From Halodesulfovibrio aestuarii (lineage in GTDB: Bacteria; Desulfobacterota; Desulfovibrionia; Desulfovibrionales; Desulfovibrionaceae), in assembly GCF_050571805.1 (NCBI RefSeq), contig NZ_CP192219.1: a stretch of 64,000 bases of DNA; one strand, given 5' to 3'. The notes beneath the pieces are model-generated. The model had not been told where the DNA came from, ran no database searches, and saw nothing but the letters and a program-made list of their open reading frames with translations. The position numbers and the translations under genes are program-made. Of the stretch, positions 1 to 8,630 are shown one piece after another; within the stretch, counting starts at the first letter, position 1; each line of letters opens with the position of its first letter.

Positions 1-556
1 GGTCTTCACCGAGTGCGTTTTTAGCAGCTTCAGCAACGATGCATTTGTATGCTTCACCGTTGATCATCATCTGCCAGCGACCGGAGCGAACTGGAGCATC
101 ACCGTTACGGAGAGACTTGCCAGCAGCTTTAGCAGCAGCGCCGTCGAGGTTCTTGTTGTTCTCGTCTTTGATCCAGCAAGGAAGGCCCCACTCTTCAAAG
201 AGGTGAACGGAGTCATCAACGTGACGACCAAGGTCGAAGATAAGGTCTTCACGTACGAGACCCATGAGGTCAGTACGAACCATACGAACGTAGTCGTCTG
301 CAGTGTTATCACCAAGGTAGGTGTTAATTGCAGAAAGACCCTGTGCAACAGCACCGGAACGTTCGAGAGCAGCTTTATCAACGAGCAGAATTTTCAGCTC
401 AGGTGCGTATTTTTCAGCCCAACGTACGGCTTCAAATGCTGCACCAGTGTTACCCATACCACCGCCAACCATGAGGATATCAACATCATGTTCTACGATT
501 GCAGGTTCAGCAATCGCAACGCCTCGTGGTTGTTCCTTAACGGGAATCATCGGCAT
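1..556 (-). CDS. aprA: Adenylylsulfate reductase alpha subunit, N-terminal part (cut by window edge)
   Basis: FAD-carrying subunit of APS reductase, which reduces adenosine phosphosulfate to sulfite and AMP in the cytoplasm during sulfate respiration. About 185 codons are present. Translating from the ATG at 554-556 gives a flavin-binding Rossmann segment with VGGGMGNTGAA at about residues 29-39, followed by the family-typical VDKAALERSGAVAQGLSAIN stretch. An AAGGAG ribosome site lies 8 bases upstream of the start. It follows aprB by 34 bases on the same strand, the usual aprB-aprA order, so the two are almost certainly cotranscribed. The rest of the gene lies to the left of the window. Confidence 0.97.
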   Translation of the reverse strand, partial: MPMIPVKEQPRGVAIAEPAIVEHDVDILMVGGGMGNTGAAFEAVRWAEKYAPELKILLVDKAALERSGAVAQGLSAINTYLGDNTADDYVRMVRTDLMGLVREDLIFDLGRHVDDSVHLFEEWGLPCWIKDENNKNLDGAAAKAAGKSLRNGDAPVRSGRWQMMINGEAYKCIVAEAAKNALGED

Positions 557-590
557 GATAATATCTCCTTAGGAATAAATTCCGTAAAAA

Positions 591-1079
591 TTAAACAGCA
601 GATGCCTTTGTGACCATGGTGATGTCAGCTTCTGCAACTTCAAACTTCTGGCCCATAGCTTCGATTGGAGTAGCGAGTTCTGTCTCAGTGAAGAGGAATT
701 CGCTATCGAGGTCAGCTGGTTCCGGCTTACCTTCGAAAGGCTTAATAGAGCCTTCTGGAGTAGTACGGATTGGGAATTTAAAGCGTTTAACATTACCGTT
801 ACGGAACTTAACGGTCCACATGATAGAATCTGCGGAACGCATTGGGATACAAGTGCCACCAAGTGGTGCAAAGTCAGCATATGGACGTGCTGTGATTGCG
901 CCCTGAGGACAAATTTTAACACAGGAGTAGCATTCCCAACATGCTTCTGGCTCCTGATTGAAGGCCTTCATTTCATCTGCATCGAGAATCATGAGGTCGT
1001 TGGGGCAGATGTACATGCAAGCGGTTTTCTCGCCACCTTTGCAGCCATCACACTTGGACGGGTCTACATATGTCGGCAT
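591..1079 (-). CDS. aprB: Adenylylsulfate reductase beta subunit (2 x [4Fe-4S])
   Basis: Electron-transfer subunit that passes electrons through two [4Fe-4S] clusters to the FAD of AprA. The 162-residue product has a first cysteine set in KCDGCKGGEKTACMYICP (about residues 9-26) and a second in CWECYSCVKICPQG (about 47-60). These are followed by the C-terminal tail that wraps the alpha subunit in this family. Length matches the family (about 150-170). The start is preceded by GGAGGATTAGGT. It is the first gene of the aprBA transcript, and its long upstream leader is described separately. Confidence 0.98.
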   Translation of the reverse strand: MPTYVDPSKCDGCKGGEKTACMYICPNDLMILDADEMKAFNQEPEACWECYSCVKICPQGAITARPYADFAPLGGTCIPMRSADSIMWTVKFRNGNVKRFKFPIRTTPEGSIKPFEGKPEPADLDSEFLFTETELATPIEAMGQKFEVAEADITMVTKASAV

Positions 1080-1242
1080 ACCTAATCCTCCAACACAACG
1101 ATTAAGGGGTTTACCTAAAAAGCTTTTTTCCCACGATGGGGTCCACCACTCGATGGAGTCGATAAAGCAGGAAACTATTCCTGCCTCATTCAGGCTCCAC
1201 CGAATCAGGGGGAGACAGCGATGCGGGCGCTTTCCGTATCGC

Positions 1243-1260
1243 TTGTGAAAGTTCTAACAA
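1243..1260. promoter_or_regulatory. CRP/FNR-type operator (HcpR-like) upstream of aprBA
   Basis: TTGTGA-AAGTTC-TAACAA differs at one position from the dyad TTGTGA-N6-TCACAA recognised by CRP/FNR-family regulators. A comparative study of Desulfovibrio proposed that HcpR, a member of this family, controls aps and sat genes through such a site; I recall this and have not checked it. The box overlaps the predicted -10 element. A second, less regular dyad (TTGTG-N9-CACAA) lies at 1286-1304. Confidence 0.5.
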
Positions 1261-1280
1261 AGCTTTAGAGAGAAGGTCAA
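1252..1280 (-). promoter_or_regulatory. Candidate promoter of aprBA
   Basis: Read on the minus strand, TTGACC (1280-1275) and TTAGAA (1257-1252) are separated by 17 bases, fitting a sigma-70-like promoter. Transcription would begin near 1245 and leave a leader of about 165 bases. That leader can fold at least two hairpins: GCAGGAA/TTCCTGC around 1169-1186 and GCGAT-CGG/CCG-ATCGC at 1218-1242. The -35 match is good, the -10 match only fair. Confidence 0.45.
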
Positions 1281-1304
1281 GCCTCTTGTGTGTTTTTTTC
1301 ACAA

Positions 1305-1836
1305 AGACTCTTTCTTTTTCCATAACAAGCTGTTTTTACTATCACTCTATCAAAAAACAAAAAACTTACCCAGTTGGCACATGCCAAATGGACACAAGAC
1401 ATTTACAATTATTGGCAGGATGTTGCAAGCAATTCAGAAGGAACTTTATACTTTTTTTCACTTGCTCATCTTCAGCATTACGGTATTTTTTAATATTATC
1501 CATATTTTCAGCATATTAACATAAATTCCACACTTAACTACCATTCGTACTGTTTGTTCACACATTCACAGTTTATACTTTTATTTGCTTTGTTAATTTG
1601 ATTGTGAAAATTGGCACATTAAATTTTAGTTCATCTGAATATCACCATCATTACATACCACGAGCCTGCTCTCTCTTAGTCCAGATACACATATTGCTAT
1701 ATAAAACGCACCTCCTCTTTTTTTATGATACATTTCTCCAAACAAGACTTTTTACAAGAAAGCCAGATTTCCACTTGCGACTCTAGCTGTTTCAGGCTAG
1801 GGGAACGCCATACCCACAAAGTAAGGCTACATTCTA
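1305..1836. other. AT-rich intergenic stretch between divergent aprB and the EPSP-synthase-like gene
   Basis: No convincing gene. Short open frames here have low-complexity Phe/Ser/Leu-rich translations and no ribosome sites. A small hairpin CTAGC/GCTAG sits at about 1783-1800, just before the next gene, and may be part of its leader. Confidence 0.5.
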
Positions 1837-3465
1837 ATGAAAAAAAATATGACCCTAGTTGAAGAAATTTCTGAACTTGATCTTGAGCTTTTAAAACTGT
1901 TGGCTCGCCGATCAAAGCTTCTCAAAAAAACCCGCCGTCGCAAAAAAGAAGGTGCGGGTACTGACTCTATTTCAAATGAAAAGCAAATTCGTCTGGCATG
2001 GGAAGAATCTGCCACAAAATTCAGCAGAGACCCTCGTCTCGTCCACCAGATATTCACCCTGCTACAAGATATTGAGTTTATCTCCCGTGACGACGCTGAA
2101 GACCAGACCAGCTTCGGCCTTGCACCTAATACACAGCCCGTAAATGTTGACATTACAGGCCCTGCTGCATTGAATCCGACTCAAATATGGATTGCTCTCG
2201 CTGCTGCTAACGGCGTTGAATGCAACCTGACCGGAATCTCCACTGCTCATCCTGTATCTGATATTGTTAAAGCCTTTAACCAAGCTGGAGCACGTCTAAG
2301 CTGGAAAGGTAATGACCTCTACTGCAAAGAATCCAAGGCATTGGATTTTGCAGACAAAGTTATCTTTGCCGGAAACAGCGAATTCAACGTTTACCTTCTT
2401 GCACTTCAGGCTGCTGCCAACCATGGCATCCTCAAGCTGACTGGTGGCTCTACTCTGAAGGATGCAGATCTTTCCGCGTTCCGCAACTTTCTACCACAGC
2501 TTGGTGCACGTATCGCACACGTTGTACCTCGCTCCAACGGCTTACCTGTACGTCTTGAGTGCTCCGGAGTTATTCCGGAAACTGTTGTTATTCCGGAAAC
2601 ACTTTCCGAAAAGGCAATCGTTGCCACTCTGGTAGCTGCAACAACATGGGGCATGAGAGTTACTCTCGATCTTTCTCAGAACGAAGCTACAACCAATGCT
2701 CTTGCTATTGTTACTCCTATCTTCGAATCTGCCGGCATAGAGTATGTACTTGAAGGTACCAACCTTACAGTTCTTCCAGAAGAACCAGATTTTCCAGTAT
2801 ACCCTGCGATCACTATGGATCCAACAATCTGTGCAAGCCTTCTTGCCTACCCTGCATTCGCAGGCGGTAAAGTAACCCTGCGCGGAACATGGCCTAAAGA
2901 CACAGCTGAGGGCGAAGCCGTTGTTTCCCTGCTCCAGTCTGTTGGCCTCACTGTAACGGTTAAACCTGACAGCATAGTTACAGTTAAGCCAGAACGCGGT
3001 CATTCAACCGATCCAGTAGACATACAAAACCTGCCTGAAAGCTACTTCCCGCTAGCTATGGCACTGACCTGTATCAAAGCTGCATCCACAAAAAGCCCTG
3101 TCAAACTTCCTGCTGCTCCTGCTGCCACCTCTCTTGAAGTTATCGAAAGCTTTGCAGCACAGGCCAACATGCTTCTTGACGATGATAAAGTGCATCCTAA
3201 TGCGGACATTCCTCACGCTAAAGTGTGGACAAGCCCTGATGCTTTCTGGACCATGGCACTTGGACAGCTTGCGTTCATAAACCGCCCGCTCCAGCTTGCT
3301 AACCCAGGCAGCATTACTGATCTGATGCCTACATTCTGGATGTTCTACAACACACTTCCAGAACCGAGTATGGTTCGTAAGCCCAGGGAGGAAATGAGTG
3401 GAGACAAGCCAAAAAGACGTAGAGTCTTTGCCGACAACAATTCAAGAGGTCGAAACGCTGATTAA
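1837..3465 (+). CDS. Chorismate-mutase-like / EPSP-synthase-like fusion, catalytically degenerate
   Basis: A 542-residue protein. Residues about 5-85 read like an AroQ-type chorismate mutase helix bundle (EEISELDLELLKLLARRSKLL, then an IF-LL-DIEF end). Residues about 100-520 follow the EPSP synthase fold: the segment around GNSEFNVYLLALQAAA aligns with the canonical GNAGTTMR block, and MDPTICASLLAYPAF with the GDASSAAYFLAAA block. The residues that bind shikimate phosphate and PEP are missing: the KS-S-R loop reads LNPTQIW, and the RP, DHR and K-T-F blocks are not recognisable. It is therefore EPSP-synthase-like but probably not an ordinary AroA. A remote, badly annotated true AroA cannot be excluded. 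The tail ends in a basic KPKRRR stretch that overlaps the next gene. Confidence 0.75.
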   Translation: MKKNMTLVEEISELDLELLKLLARRSKLLKKTRRRKKEGAGTDSISNEKQIRLAWEESATKFSRDPRLVHQIFTLLQDIEFISRDDAEDQTSFGLAPNTQPVNVDITGPAALNPTQIWIALAAANGVECNLTGISTAHPVSDIVKAFNQAGARLSWKGNDLYCKESKALDFADKVIFAGNSEFNVYLLALQAAANHGILKLTGGSTLKDADLSAFRNFLPQLGARIAHVVPRSNGLPVRLECSGVIPETVVIPETLSEKAIVATLVAATTWGMRVTLDLSQNEATTNALAIVTPIFESAGIEYVLEGTNLTVLPEEPDFPVYPAITMDPTICASLLAYPAFAGGKVTLRGTWPKDTAEGEAVVSLLQSVGLTVTVKPDSIVTVKPERGHSTDPVDIQNLPESYFPLAMALTCIKAASTKSPVKLPAAPAATSLEVIESFAAQANMLLDDDKVHPNADIPHAKVWTSPDAFWTMALGQLAFINRPLQLANPGSITDLMPTFWMFYNTLPEPSMVRKPREEMSGDKPKRRRVFADNNSRGRNAD

Positions 3466-3658
3466 GCAATACGATAGCGAACTTCAGGCTATCGAAGATG
3501 CATTCCGCGAACTGGTCACATCGGAAGATCCATCTAAGGGAATCTTTCACGCCAGCGAAATTCATGAAAATCGTCAGCAAAAAAACATTGCAGAAGTCAA
3601 CAGACAGTTTGCAGTGAACAAACGGAACAGACTCCGCATGGAAGCTGAACCATTTTAA
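3398..3658 (+). CDS. Small coiled-coil protein overlapping the upstream gene
   Basis: An 86-residue hydrophilic protein with no family I recognise. The GTG start at 3398 is preceded at 5 bases by AGGGAGGA, a very strong ribosome site lying inside the upstream coding region. The two genes overlap by 68 bases in different frames, so translation is probably coupled. Residues about 12-45 are heptad-like (VETLIKQYDSELQAIEDAF), consistent with a short coiled coil, and the C-terminus is basic and glutamine-rich. A terminator follows immediately. Function unknown. Confidence 0.7.
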   Translation: METSQKDVESLPTTIQEVETLIKQYDSELQAIEDAFRELVTSEDPSKGIFHASEIHENRQQKNIAEVNRQFAVNKRNRLRMEAEPF

Positions 3659-3667
3659 AATAAAAAA

Positions 3668-3698
3668 ACGCCGCACCTTACTAGTGCGGCGTTTTTTT
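3668..3698 (+). terminator. Rho-independent terminator
   Basis: Perfect 9-bp stem ACGCCGCAC/GTGCGGCGT with a 7-base loop followed by seven T. It also has A residues on the left arm, so it may work in both directions. Confidence 0.9.
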
Positions 3699-3937
3699 AT
3701 GTTCAGAAACTGGACACTTGCCTCAAGATTGCCTATCAATTTTCGAATAACAATTTAGTAAATATCCTGCTGAAAACATCACTTCAGACAAATTAAGACA
3801 ACGCTTCGCTGTGCCCCCTTTATAGCACTTGCAACTCAAACTACTTAAACTGAAACAAGTTAGTTTATGAAGGTGCACGGCAGCGCAGGGATTTATCATC
3901 AATCTATAAAGTTCGATACATTTCTACGAGGTATCTC

Positions 3938-5128
3938 ATGCAACTTCTTTCCTCCCAAATTACCGGATTCATGGAAAACTCTTCATGGATCAGAAAAATG
4001 TTTGAATCCGGAATTGCTCTGAAAAAACAATACGGTGAAGATGCAGTATGCGACTTCAGCCTTGGCAACCCGGACGTTCCGACACCTGCAATGGTAGGCG
4101 AAATTCTTCACGACCTTGCAAAAGAGACCTCAGCACCATTCACCTTTGGCTATATGCCAAACGGCGGTTTTCCATGGGCGCGCCAGATCATTGCCGATCT
4201 GATCAAGAAAGAACAAGGGGTTGAGCTGACCGCTGACGATACCGTGCTCACCTGCGGCGCGGCCGGTGCCATGAATGCATTTTTTCGCGCAGTAATGGAA
4301 CCGGGAGACGAAGTTCTTGCAGTTGCGCCTTTCTTTGTTGAATACGGCTTCTACGCTTCTAACCATCAGGCAACATTCCGGACAGTTATGGCCAAGCCGG
4401 ACACTTTTGAACTGGATATAGACGCTATTGATGCTGCAATCACCTCCAATACACGCGCCCTTATTATTAACTCACCAAACAACCCTACTGGCGCGGTGTA
4501 CACCAAAGAAGAGATTATGAAGCTTGCTGCGGTACTTGAGAAACATAATAAATCAAACAACCGCCCTATCTTCCTTATTTCTGACGAACCTTATCGCTTC
4601 CTCGCATTTGACGGAATTGATGTACCAAGCGTCCTGCCTCTGTATGATTACGCAGTTGTTATCTCATCCTTCTCCAAAAATCTTTCCATGGCAGGAGAAC
4701 GGGTAGGCTACATTGCAGTAACGCCGCGCATGGACTCACGACAGCAGCTTATCAATGGTCTGATGCTTACAAACCGCATTCTCGGTTTTGTAAACCCTCC
4801 TGTTGTCGGCCAGCACATGCTTAAAGCCGCTCTCGAAACGCAGGTCGATCCCTCTATTTACGAAAAACGCCGTGACGCCATGGCAAAGGTTCTTGCAGAT
4901 GCAGGGTATGACTTCCATATTCCCAAAGGTGCATTTTACTTCTTCCCTAAAGCACCGGGGGGAGACGATGTGGCATTCTGCAATCGCCTTATGGAAGAAA
5001 AAATTCTTGCAGTACCAGGAACAGGATTCGGTGGGCCGGGCTACTTCCGCCTCACATTCTGCGTAGAAGAAGAAGTCATCAACCGATCAGCAGAAGGCTT
5101 TAAGCGCGCGATTAAAAGCGTAGCATAA
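3938..5128 (+). CDS. PLP-dependent class I/II aminotransferase
   Basis: A 396-residue fold-type I aminotransferase of the aspartate aminotransferase superfamily. The substrate is not deducible, though alanine, aspartate or aromatic amino acids are typical. Visible family blocks are FSLGNPDVPTP (N-terminal substrate loop), NSPNNPTG (about 174-181), SDEPYRFL, SSFSKNLSMAGERVGY with the Schiff-base lysine (about 247), and the C-terminal arginine in GYFRLTFC that binds the substrate carboxylate. ACGAGG lies a few bases before the ATG. It is monocistronic, with terminators on both sides. Confidence 0.9.
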   Translation: MQLLSSQITGFMENSSWIRKMFESGIALKKQYGEDAVCDFSLGNPDVPTPAMVGEILHDLAKETSAPFTFGYMPNGGFPWARQIIADLIKKEQGVELTADDTVLTCGAAGAMNAFFRAVMEPGDEVLAVAPFFVEYGFYASNHQATFRTVMAKPDTFELDIDAIDAAITSNTRALIINSPNNPTGAVYTKEEIMKLAAVLEKHNKSNNRPIFLISDEPYRFLAFDGIDVPSVLPLYDYAVVISSFSKNLSMAGERVGYIAVTPRMDSRQQLINGLMLTNRILGFVNPPVVGQHMLKAALETQVDPSIYEKRRDAMAKVLADAGYDFHIPKGAFYFFPKAPGGDDVAFCNRLMEEKILAVPGTGFGGPGYFRLTFCVEEEVINRSAEGFKRAIKSVA

Positions 5129-5142
5129 CCAACCAAACGCCC

Positions 5143-5178
5143 AAAGGGTGTGGAGCTAAAACTCCACACCCTTTTTTT
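5143..5178 (+). terminator. Rho-independent terminator
   Basis: AAAGGGTGTGGAG pairs with CTCCACACCCTTT around a 6-base loop and is followed by a run of T, 15 bases after the aminotransferase stop. Confidence 0.92.
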
Positions 5179-5296
5179 TGTTATAGACATATTACAATAT
5201 TATAACTGAACTTTAAAAATAATCAGAATATGCTTTGCCAATTTTCAGAGCAGGGAAAACCCTATCGGCAGAAAACAATTTCAGGGAGCAGCGGCA

Positions 5297-6370
5297 ATGC
5301 AAGTTGATATGCATTATTACGGGACATACACTTTAGCACGAGTTGCTGGGCTTGACCGAGAAACTTCTGAATTAATTGCAACTGCCTCCCAATTTGTTGA
5401 TGACAATACCTCAGCAGGTACCATCCGCTTTTCTGATGGTGGACAGATGACACTTACCGCTACAGGGCACCATTTTGAACATACTAAAAACCTCTCATCA
5501 ACCGCGCAGCGCAACATATGGATCCCCTTTCATTTCCTTCCCGGCGGCTTAGGAAATACTTTCACTGAACGGCTCATATGTAAAAAAAACAGTGCGACTG
5601 CCGCAGAAATGGTCGACAACCATCTAGGTCTTTCACACAAATCATTCGCTCCGCTACTCATAGGCATAACCGCGCACGTGCTTGCGGACACATTCTCCCA
5701 TCATAATTTTTCCGGTGCGAGTTCTCGTAAGAACGACATAGACCAAGCTACCATTACAATAATGGAGCCCAAAAACGAACTTACCCCCCTTGCAGAAGAC
5801 CGGATGCGATTCTTTGAGCGCTTCGAATGTCTTCAGCCGAATATCAGAGTCATTTCGGAAGAAGAGCTTATGGGAACCCTTGGGCACGGTGCTGCCGCGT
5901 CGTACCCTGATCTGCCATACCTTACATGGTCATACAAAACGGCAACAAATCCGACTCAAACGGTGCGACGATATAATCCGGACGATTTTATGGAAGCCGC
6001 AGAGGCACTCTATTCGCTTTTTGTGCAATTCGCCGAACTAAGACCAAATCTAACAGAAATGCAGCCTGTACCATTCGACCGAATTCAAGACTCACTGGCG
6101 ATAATTTTTGCAAGTCCGGGCAACAAGCATCAACGTTCCGGATTTTGGCAATTTGCAATGGCGCAGGGAATTTTCCTAGAAGGAAGACAGGAAGAAATTC
6201 CTCCTTACAAAGGGCAAATGTGGAAAAATAGCTGTGAAGAGTGTGCAAGCTGTCCAGACTGTGCTCTCATCACTGAAATGGATGTCTTTAAATTTTATCA
6301 AGCAGCTACAATACATAAAACATATGTGTTGCAGGAGCTATTGCCTGCCCATGACATCAGTGCCTACTAA
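5297..6370 (+). CDS. DUF6765-like protein, putative metal-binding
   Basis: A 357-residue soluble protein resembling the uncharacterised DUF6765 family (MQ-D-HYYGTY-LAR-AG start, then IA-ASQFVDD). Histidine clusters HHFEH (about 58-62) and HVLADTFSHHNF (about 126-137) resemble the metal-ligand arrangement of all-helical zinc-dependent phospholipase C-like proteins. That is inference from pattern. Near the C-terminus sits CEECASCPDC, a CxxCxxCxxC array that looks built for a metal or Fe-S cluster. GGGAGCAG precedes the ATG. No signal peptide. It is flanked by a terminator and a new promoter, so it is likely transcribed alone. Confidence 0.65.
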   Translation: MQVDMHYYGTYTLARVAGLDRETSELIATASQFVDDNTSAGTIRFSDGGQMTLTATGHHFEHTKNLSSTAQRNIWIPFHFLPGGLGNTFTERLICKKNSATAAEMVDNHLGLSHKSFAPLLIGITAHVLADTFSHHNFSGASSRKNDIDQATITIMEPKNELTPLAEDRMRFFERFECLQPNIRVISEEELMGTLGHGAAASYPDLPYLTWSYKTATNPTQTVRRYNPDDFMEAAEALYSLFVQFAELRPNLTEMQPVPFDRIQDSLAIIFASPGNKHQRSGFWQFAMAQGIFLEGRQEEIPPYKGQMWKNSCEECASCPDCALITEMDVFKFYQAATIHKTYVLQELLPAHDISAY

Positions 6371-6585
6371 CCCATGGGTAACGTCTCCCTACCGCCTGCA
6401 CCACTAACAAACGACGTTTTATAATAAGGCACATAGCCATTGACCTAATCATATAAAACAAAAGATTATTTTTTTATCATCACAGCCCGTGCGCAGACTC
6501 TGTAAGATGCCTACTTTCCTTTTATTATGAAATACAGTAAACCTCGCTTGCCGGTTGCGGCACTCAGGCATTTGCCATTCTAAAC

Positions 6586-6614
6586 TTGACTTATCTCGTA
6601 ATCTCACTTAACGA
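6586..6614 (+). promoter_or_regulatory. Candidate promoter of the ffh-rplS run
   Basis: TTGACT (6586-6591), 17-base spacer, TAACGA (6609-6614). It ends 32 bases before the ffh start. The -35 is close to consensus, the -10 weak. Confidence 0.45.
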
Positions 6615-6646
6615 ACCATCTCTTATGTCTATCTTGCGGAGTGCTG

Positions 6647-8212
6647 ATGTTTGAGACCTTATCTGACAGATTAAACGGTGTATTTGAAAAGTTCAGTGGT
6701 CAAAAGACCTTGAACGATGAAAACGTACAGGCTGGCCTGAGAGAAGTGCGCCTTGCACTGCTCGAAGCAGACGTTAACTTTAAAGTCGTAAAAGAATTTG
6801 TCGCCCGTGTTGGCGAAAAATGTCTTGGCCAGGATGTACTGAAAGGTGTCGACCCTGCTCAGCAGGTAATCAAGATAGTACATGATGAACTGGTTGAACT
6901 GCTTGGTGGTGACACTACTGAGTTGAATATCTCCGGTTCAAAACCGGCAGTCATTATGATGGTCGGTCTGCAGGGGTCTGGTAAAACGACCTCCTCTGCA
7001 AAGCTTGCCAACTTATTGCGTAAGCAAAACAAAAAGCCGTTCCTTGTTCCGGCTGACGTTTACCGCCCTGCTGCTATTGACCAGTTACAAACACTGGCAA
7101 AACAGCTCGGTATTCCTGCGTACAACTCTACGCCGGATATGAATCCGGTAGACATCGCATCCGCCGCTCTTGCTGAAGCAAAAGAGCAGGAATACGATGT
7201 CGTACTCATTGATACCGCAGGTCGTTTGCACATAGACGAACAGCTGATGGAAGAACTTGCGACAATTAAGCGCAATGTTACTCCGCAGGAAATCTTGTTC
7301 GTAGCTGATGCTATGACCGGTCAGGATGCTGTAACTGTTGCTGAATCGTTCAACGAACAACTTGAAATTTCTGGTGTAGTACTCACCAAAATGGATGGTG
7401 ATGCACGTGGTGGTGCAGCTCTTTCCATTAAATCCGTAACCGGCAAATCCGTTAAATTTGTCGGTATGGGTGAAAAACTTTCTGAGATGGAAATTTTCCA
7501 TCCGGACCGTATCGCAGGTCGCATTCTTGGAATGGGCGACGTGCTTACGCTCGTTGAAAAAGCGCAAGCTGAAGTAAGCGAAAAAGAAGCCGAAGAAATG
7601 GCTCGCAAGATGCAGAAAGCGGAATTCGACTTTGAAGATTTCCGTACACAGATGCGCCGCATGAAAAAAATCGGCTCTCTGGACAGCATCTTGAAAATGA
7701 TTCCGGGCATGGGTGCACTTAAGAACAAACTTGGTGACCTCAATATTCCGGACAGCGAACTGAATCGCATTGAGGCTATTATCAACTCAATGACGAATCA
7801 GGAACGCCGCAATCCGCAACTCATCAATCAGAGTCGTAAAGAACGTATTGCTAAAGGTTGTGGTCTTAAACTCAAAGACGTTAACGACCTTATCAAAAGC
7901 TTCACGCAAATGCGCCAGATGATGAAACAAATGATGGGTGGCGGTAAGGGTAAAAAAGGCAAATTCCCTAAACTTCCAGGATTGGGCGGTTTAGGTGGCG
8001 GCGAAATGCCTGATATGAATGCTCTTGGCGGCATGGGCGGCATGCCTGGCATGGGTGGCTTACCAGGAATGGGTGGACTCCCTGGCATGGGCGGACTTCC
8101 TGGCATGGGTATGGATGATTCCTCCGGCCCTACCAAAAAGGAACTCCAGAAAAAACGTGACGCCCGCAAAAAAGAAAAGAAAAAGAAAAAACTGGGTCGT
8201 AAGAAAAAATAA
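6647..8212 (+). CDS. ffh: Signal recognition particle protein Ffh
   Basis: GTPase that binds signal peptides and 4.5S RNA and targets nascent membrane proteins to FtsY. NG domain: P-loop GLQGSGKTTSS (about 107-117), DTAGRLH (about 188) and TKMDGDARGG (about 246). The methionine-rich M domain runs from about 300 to 430. ATG 6647 is preferred over the in-frame GTG at 6641 because GGAG at 6638-6641 is its ribosome site. The C-terminus carries a Gly/Met/Pro-rich stretch (about 430-495) built from GGLPGMG-type repeats, then a lysine-rich tail. The total of 521 residues is longer than the usual 450 or so. Confidence 0.97.
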   Translation: MFETLSDRLNGVFEKFSGQKTLNDENVQAGLREVRLALLEADVNFKVVKEFVARVGEKCLGQDVLKGVDPAQQVIKIVHDELVELLGGDTTELNISGSKPAVIMMVGLQGSGKTTSSAKLANLLRKQNKKPFLVPADVYRPAAIDQLQTLAKQLGIPAYNSTPDMNPVDIASAALAEAKEQEYDVVLIDTAGRLHIDEQLMEELATIKRNVTPQEILFVADAMTGQDAVTVAESFNEQLEISGVVLTKMDGDARGGAALSIKSVTGKSVKFVGMGEKLSEMEIFHPDRIAGRILGMGDVLTLVEKAQAEVSEKEAEEMARKMQKAEFDFEDFRTQMRRMKKIGSLDSILKMIPGMGALKNKLGDLNIPDSELNRIEAIINSMTNQERRNPQLINQSRKERIAKGCGLKLKDVNDLIKSFTQMRQMMKQMMGGGKGKKGKFPKLPGLGGLGGGEMPDMNALGGMGGMPGMGGLPGMGGLPGMGGLPGMGMDDSSGPTKKELQKKRDARKKEKKKKKLGRKKK

Positions 8213-8311
8213 CACGATCCTGAATAAAGAAATACGCTGACTCAACCATGTCAGTATTGCTTTCTTAAAAAAAAACCATATGATTACAAAATATAATGGG
8301 AGAACAACAAT

Positions 8312-8548
8312 ATGGCCGTTAAGTTGAGACTGACCCGTATGGGCAACAAGAAGCGTGCATTTTACCGCGTGGTGGCTGCTAACAACCAGAGCCGTCGCGA
8401 CGGACGTCCTCTTGAGTACCTCGGTTACTATAACCCTATGGTAGAACCAGCTGAAATCAAGCTCGACATGGAAAAGATTGAGAAATGGATTGCTGAAGGT
8501 GCTGAACCGACTGCAACCGTTCGTGGTCTTATCAAGAAAGCTAAGTAG
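8312..8548 (+). CDS. rpsP: 30S ribosomal protein S16
   Basis: The 78-residue product has the S16 signature VKLRLTRMGNKKRAFYRVV at the N-terminus and the ERPLEYLGYYNP-like block (RPLEYLGYYNP). A GGGAGAACAAC ribosome site precedes the ATG. First of the classical rpsP-khpA-rimM-trmD-rplS cluster; the short downstream gap leads directly into khpA. Confidence 0.98.
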   Translation: MAVKLRLTRMGNKKRAFYRVVAANNQSRRDGRPLEYLGYYNPMVEPAEIKLDMEKIEKWIAEGAEPTATVRGLIKKAK

Positions 8549-8630
8549 CTTTTTCTGTTGACAGCTTTCTCTCAGCAGGTCATCGATAGCTAATATTGAT
8601 ATCATGCTGAACAACGAGTGGAGGTGAGTC

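Noticed and set aside
1286..1786. Several short plus-strand frames in the aprB upstream spacer
   Set aside because: Low-complexity AT-driven translations, no ribosome sites, mutually overlapping in different frames.
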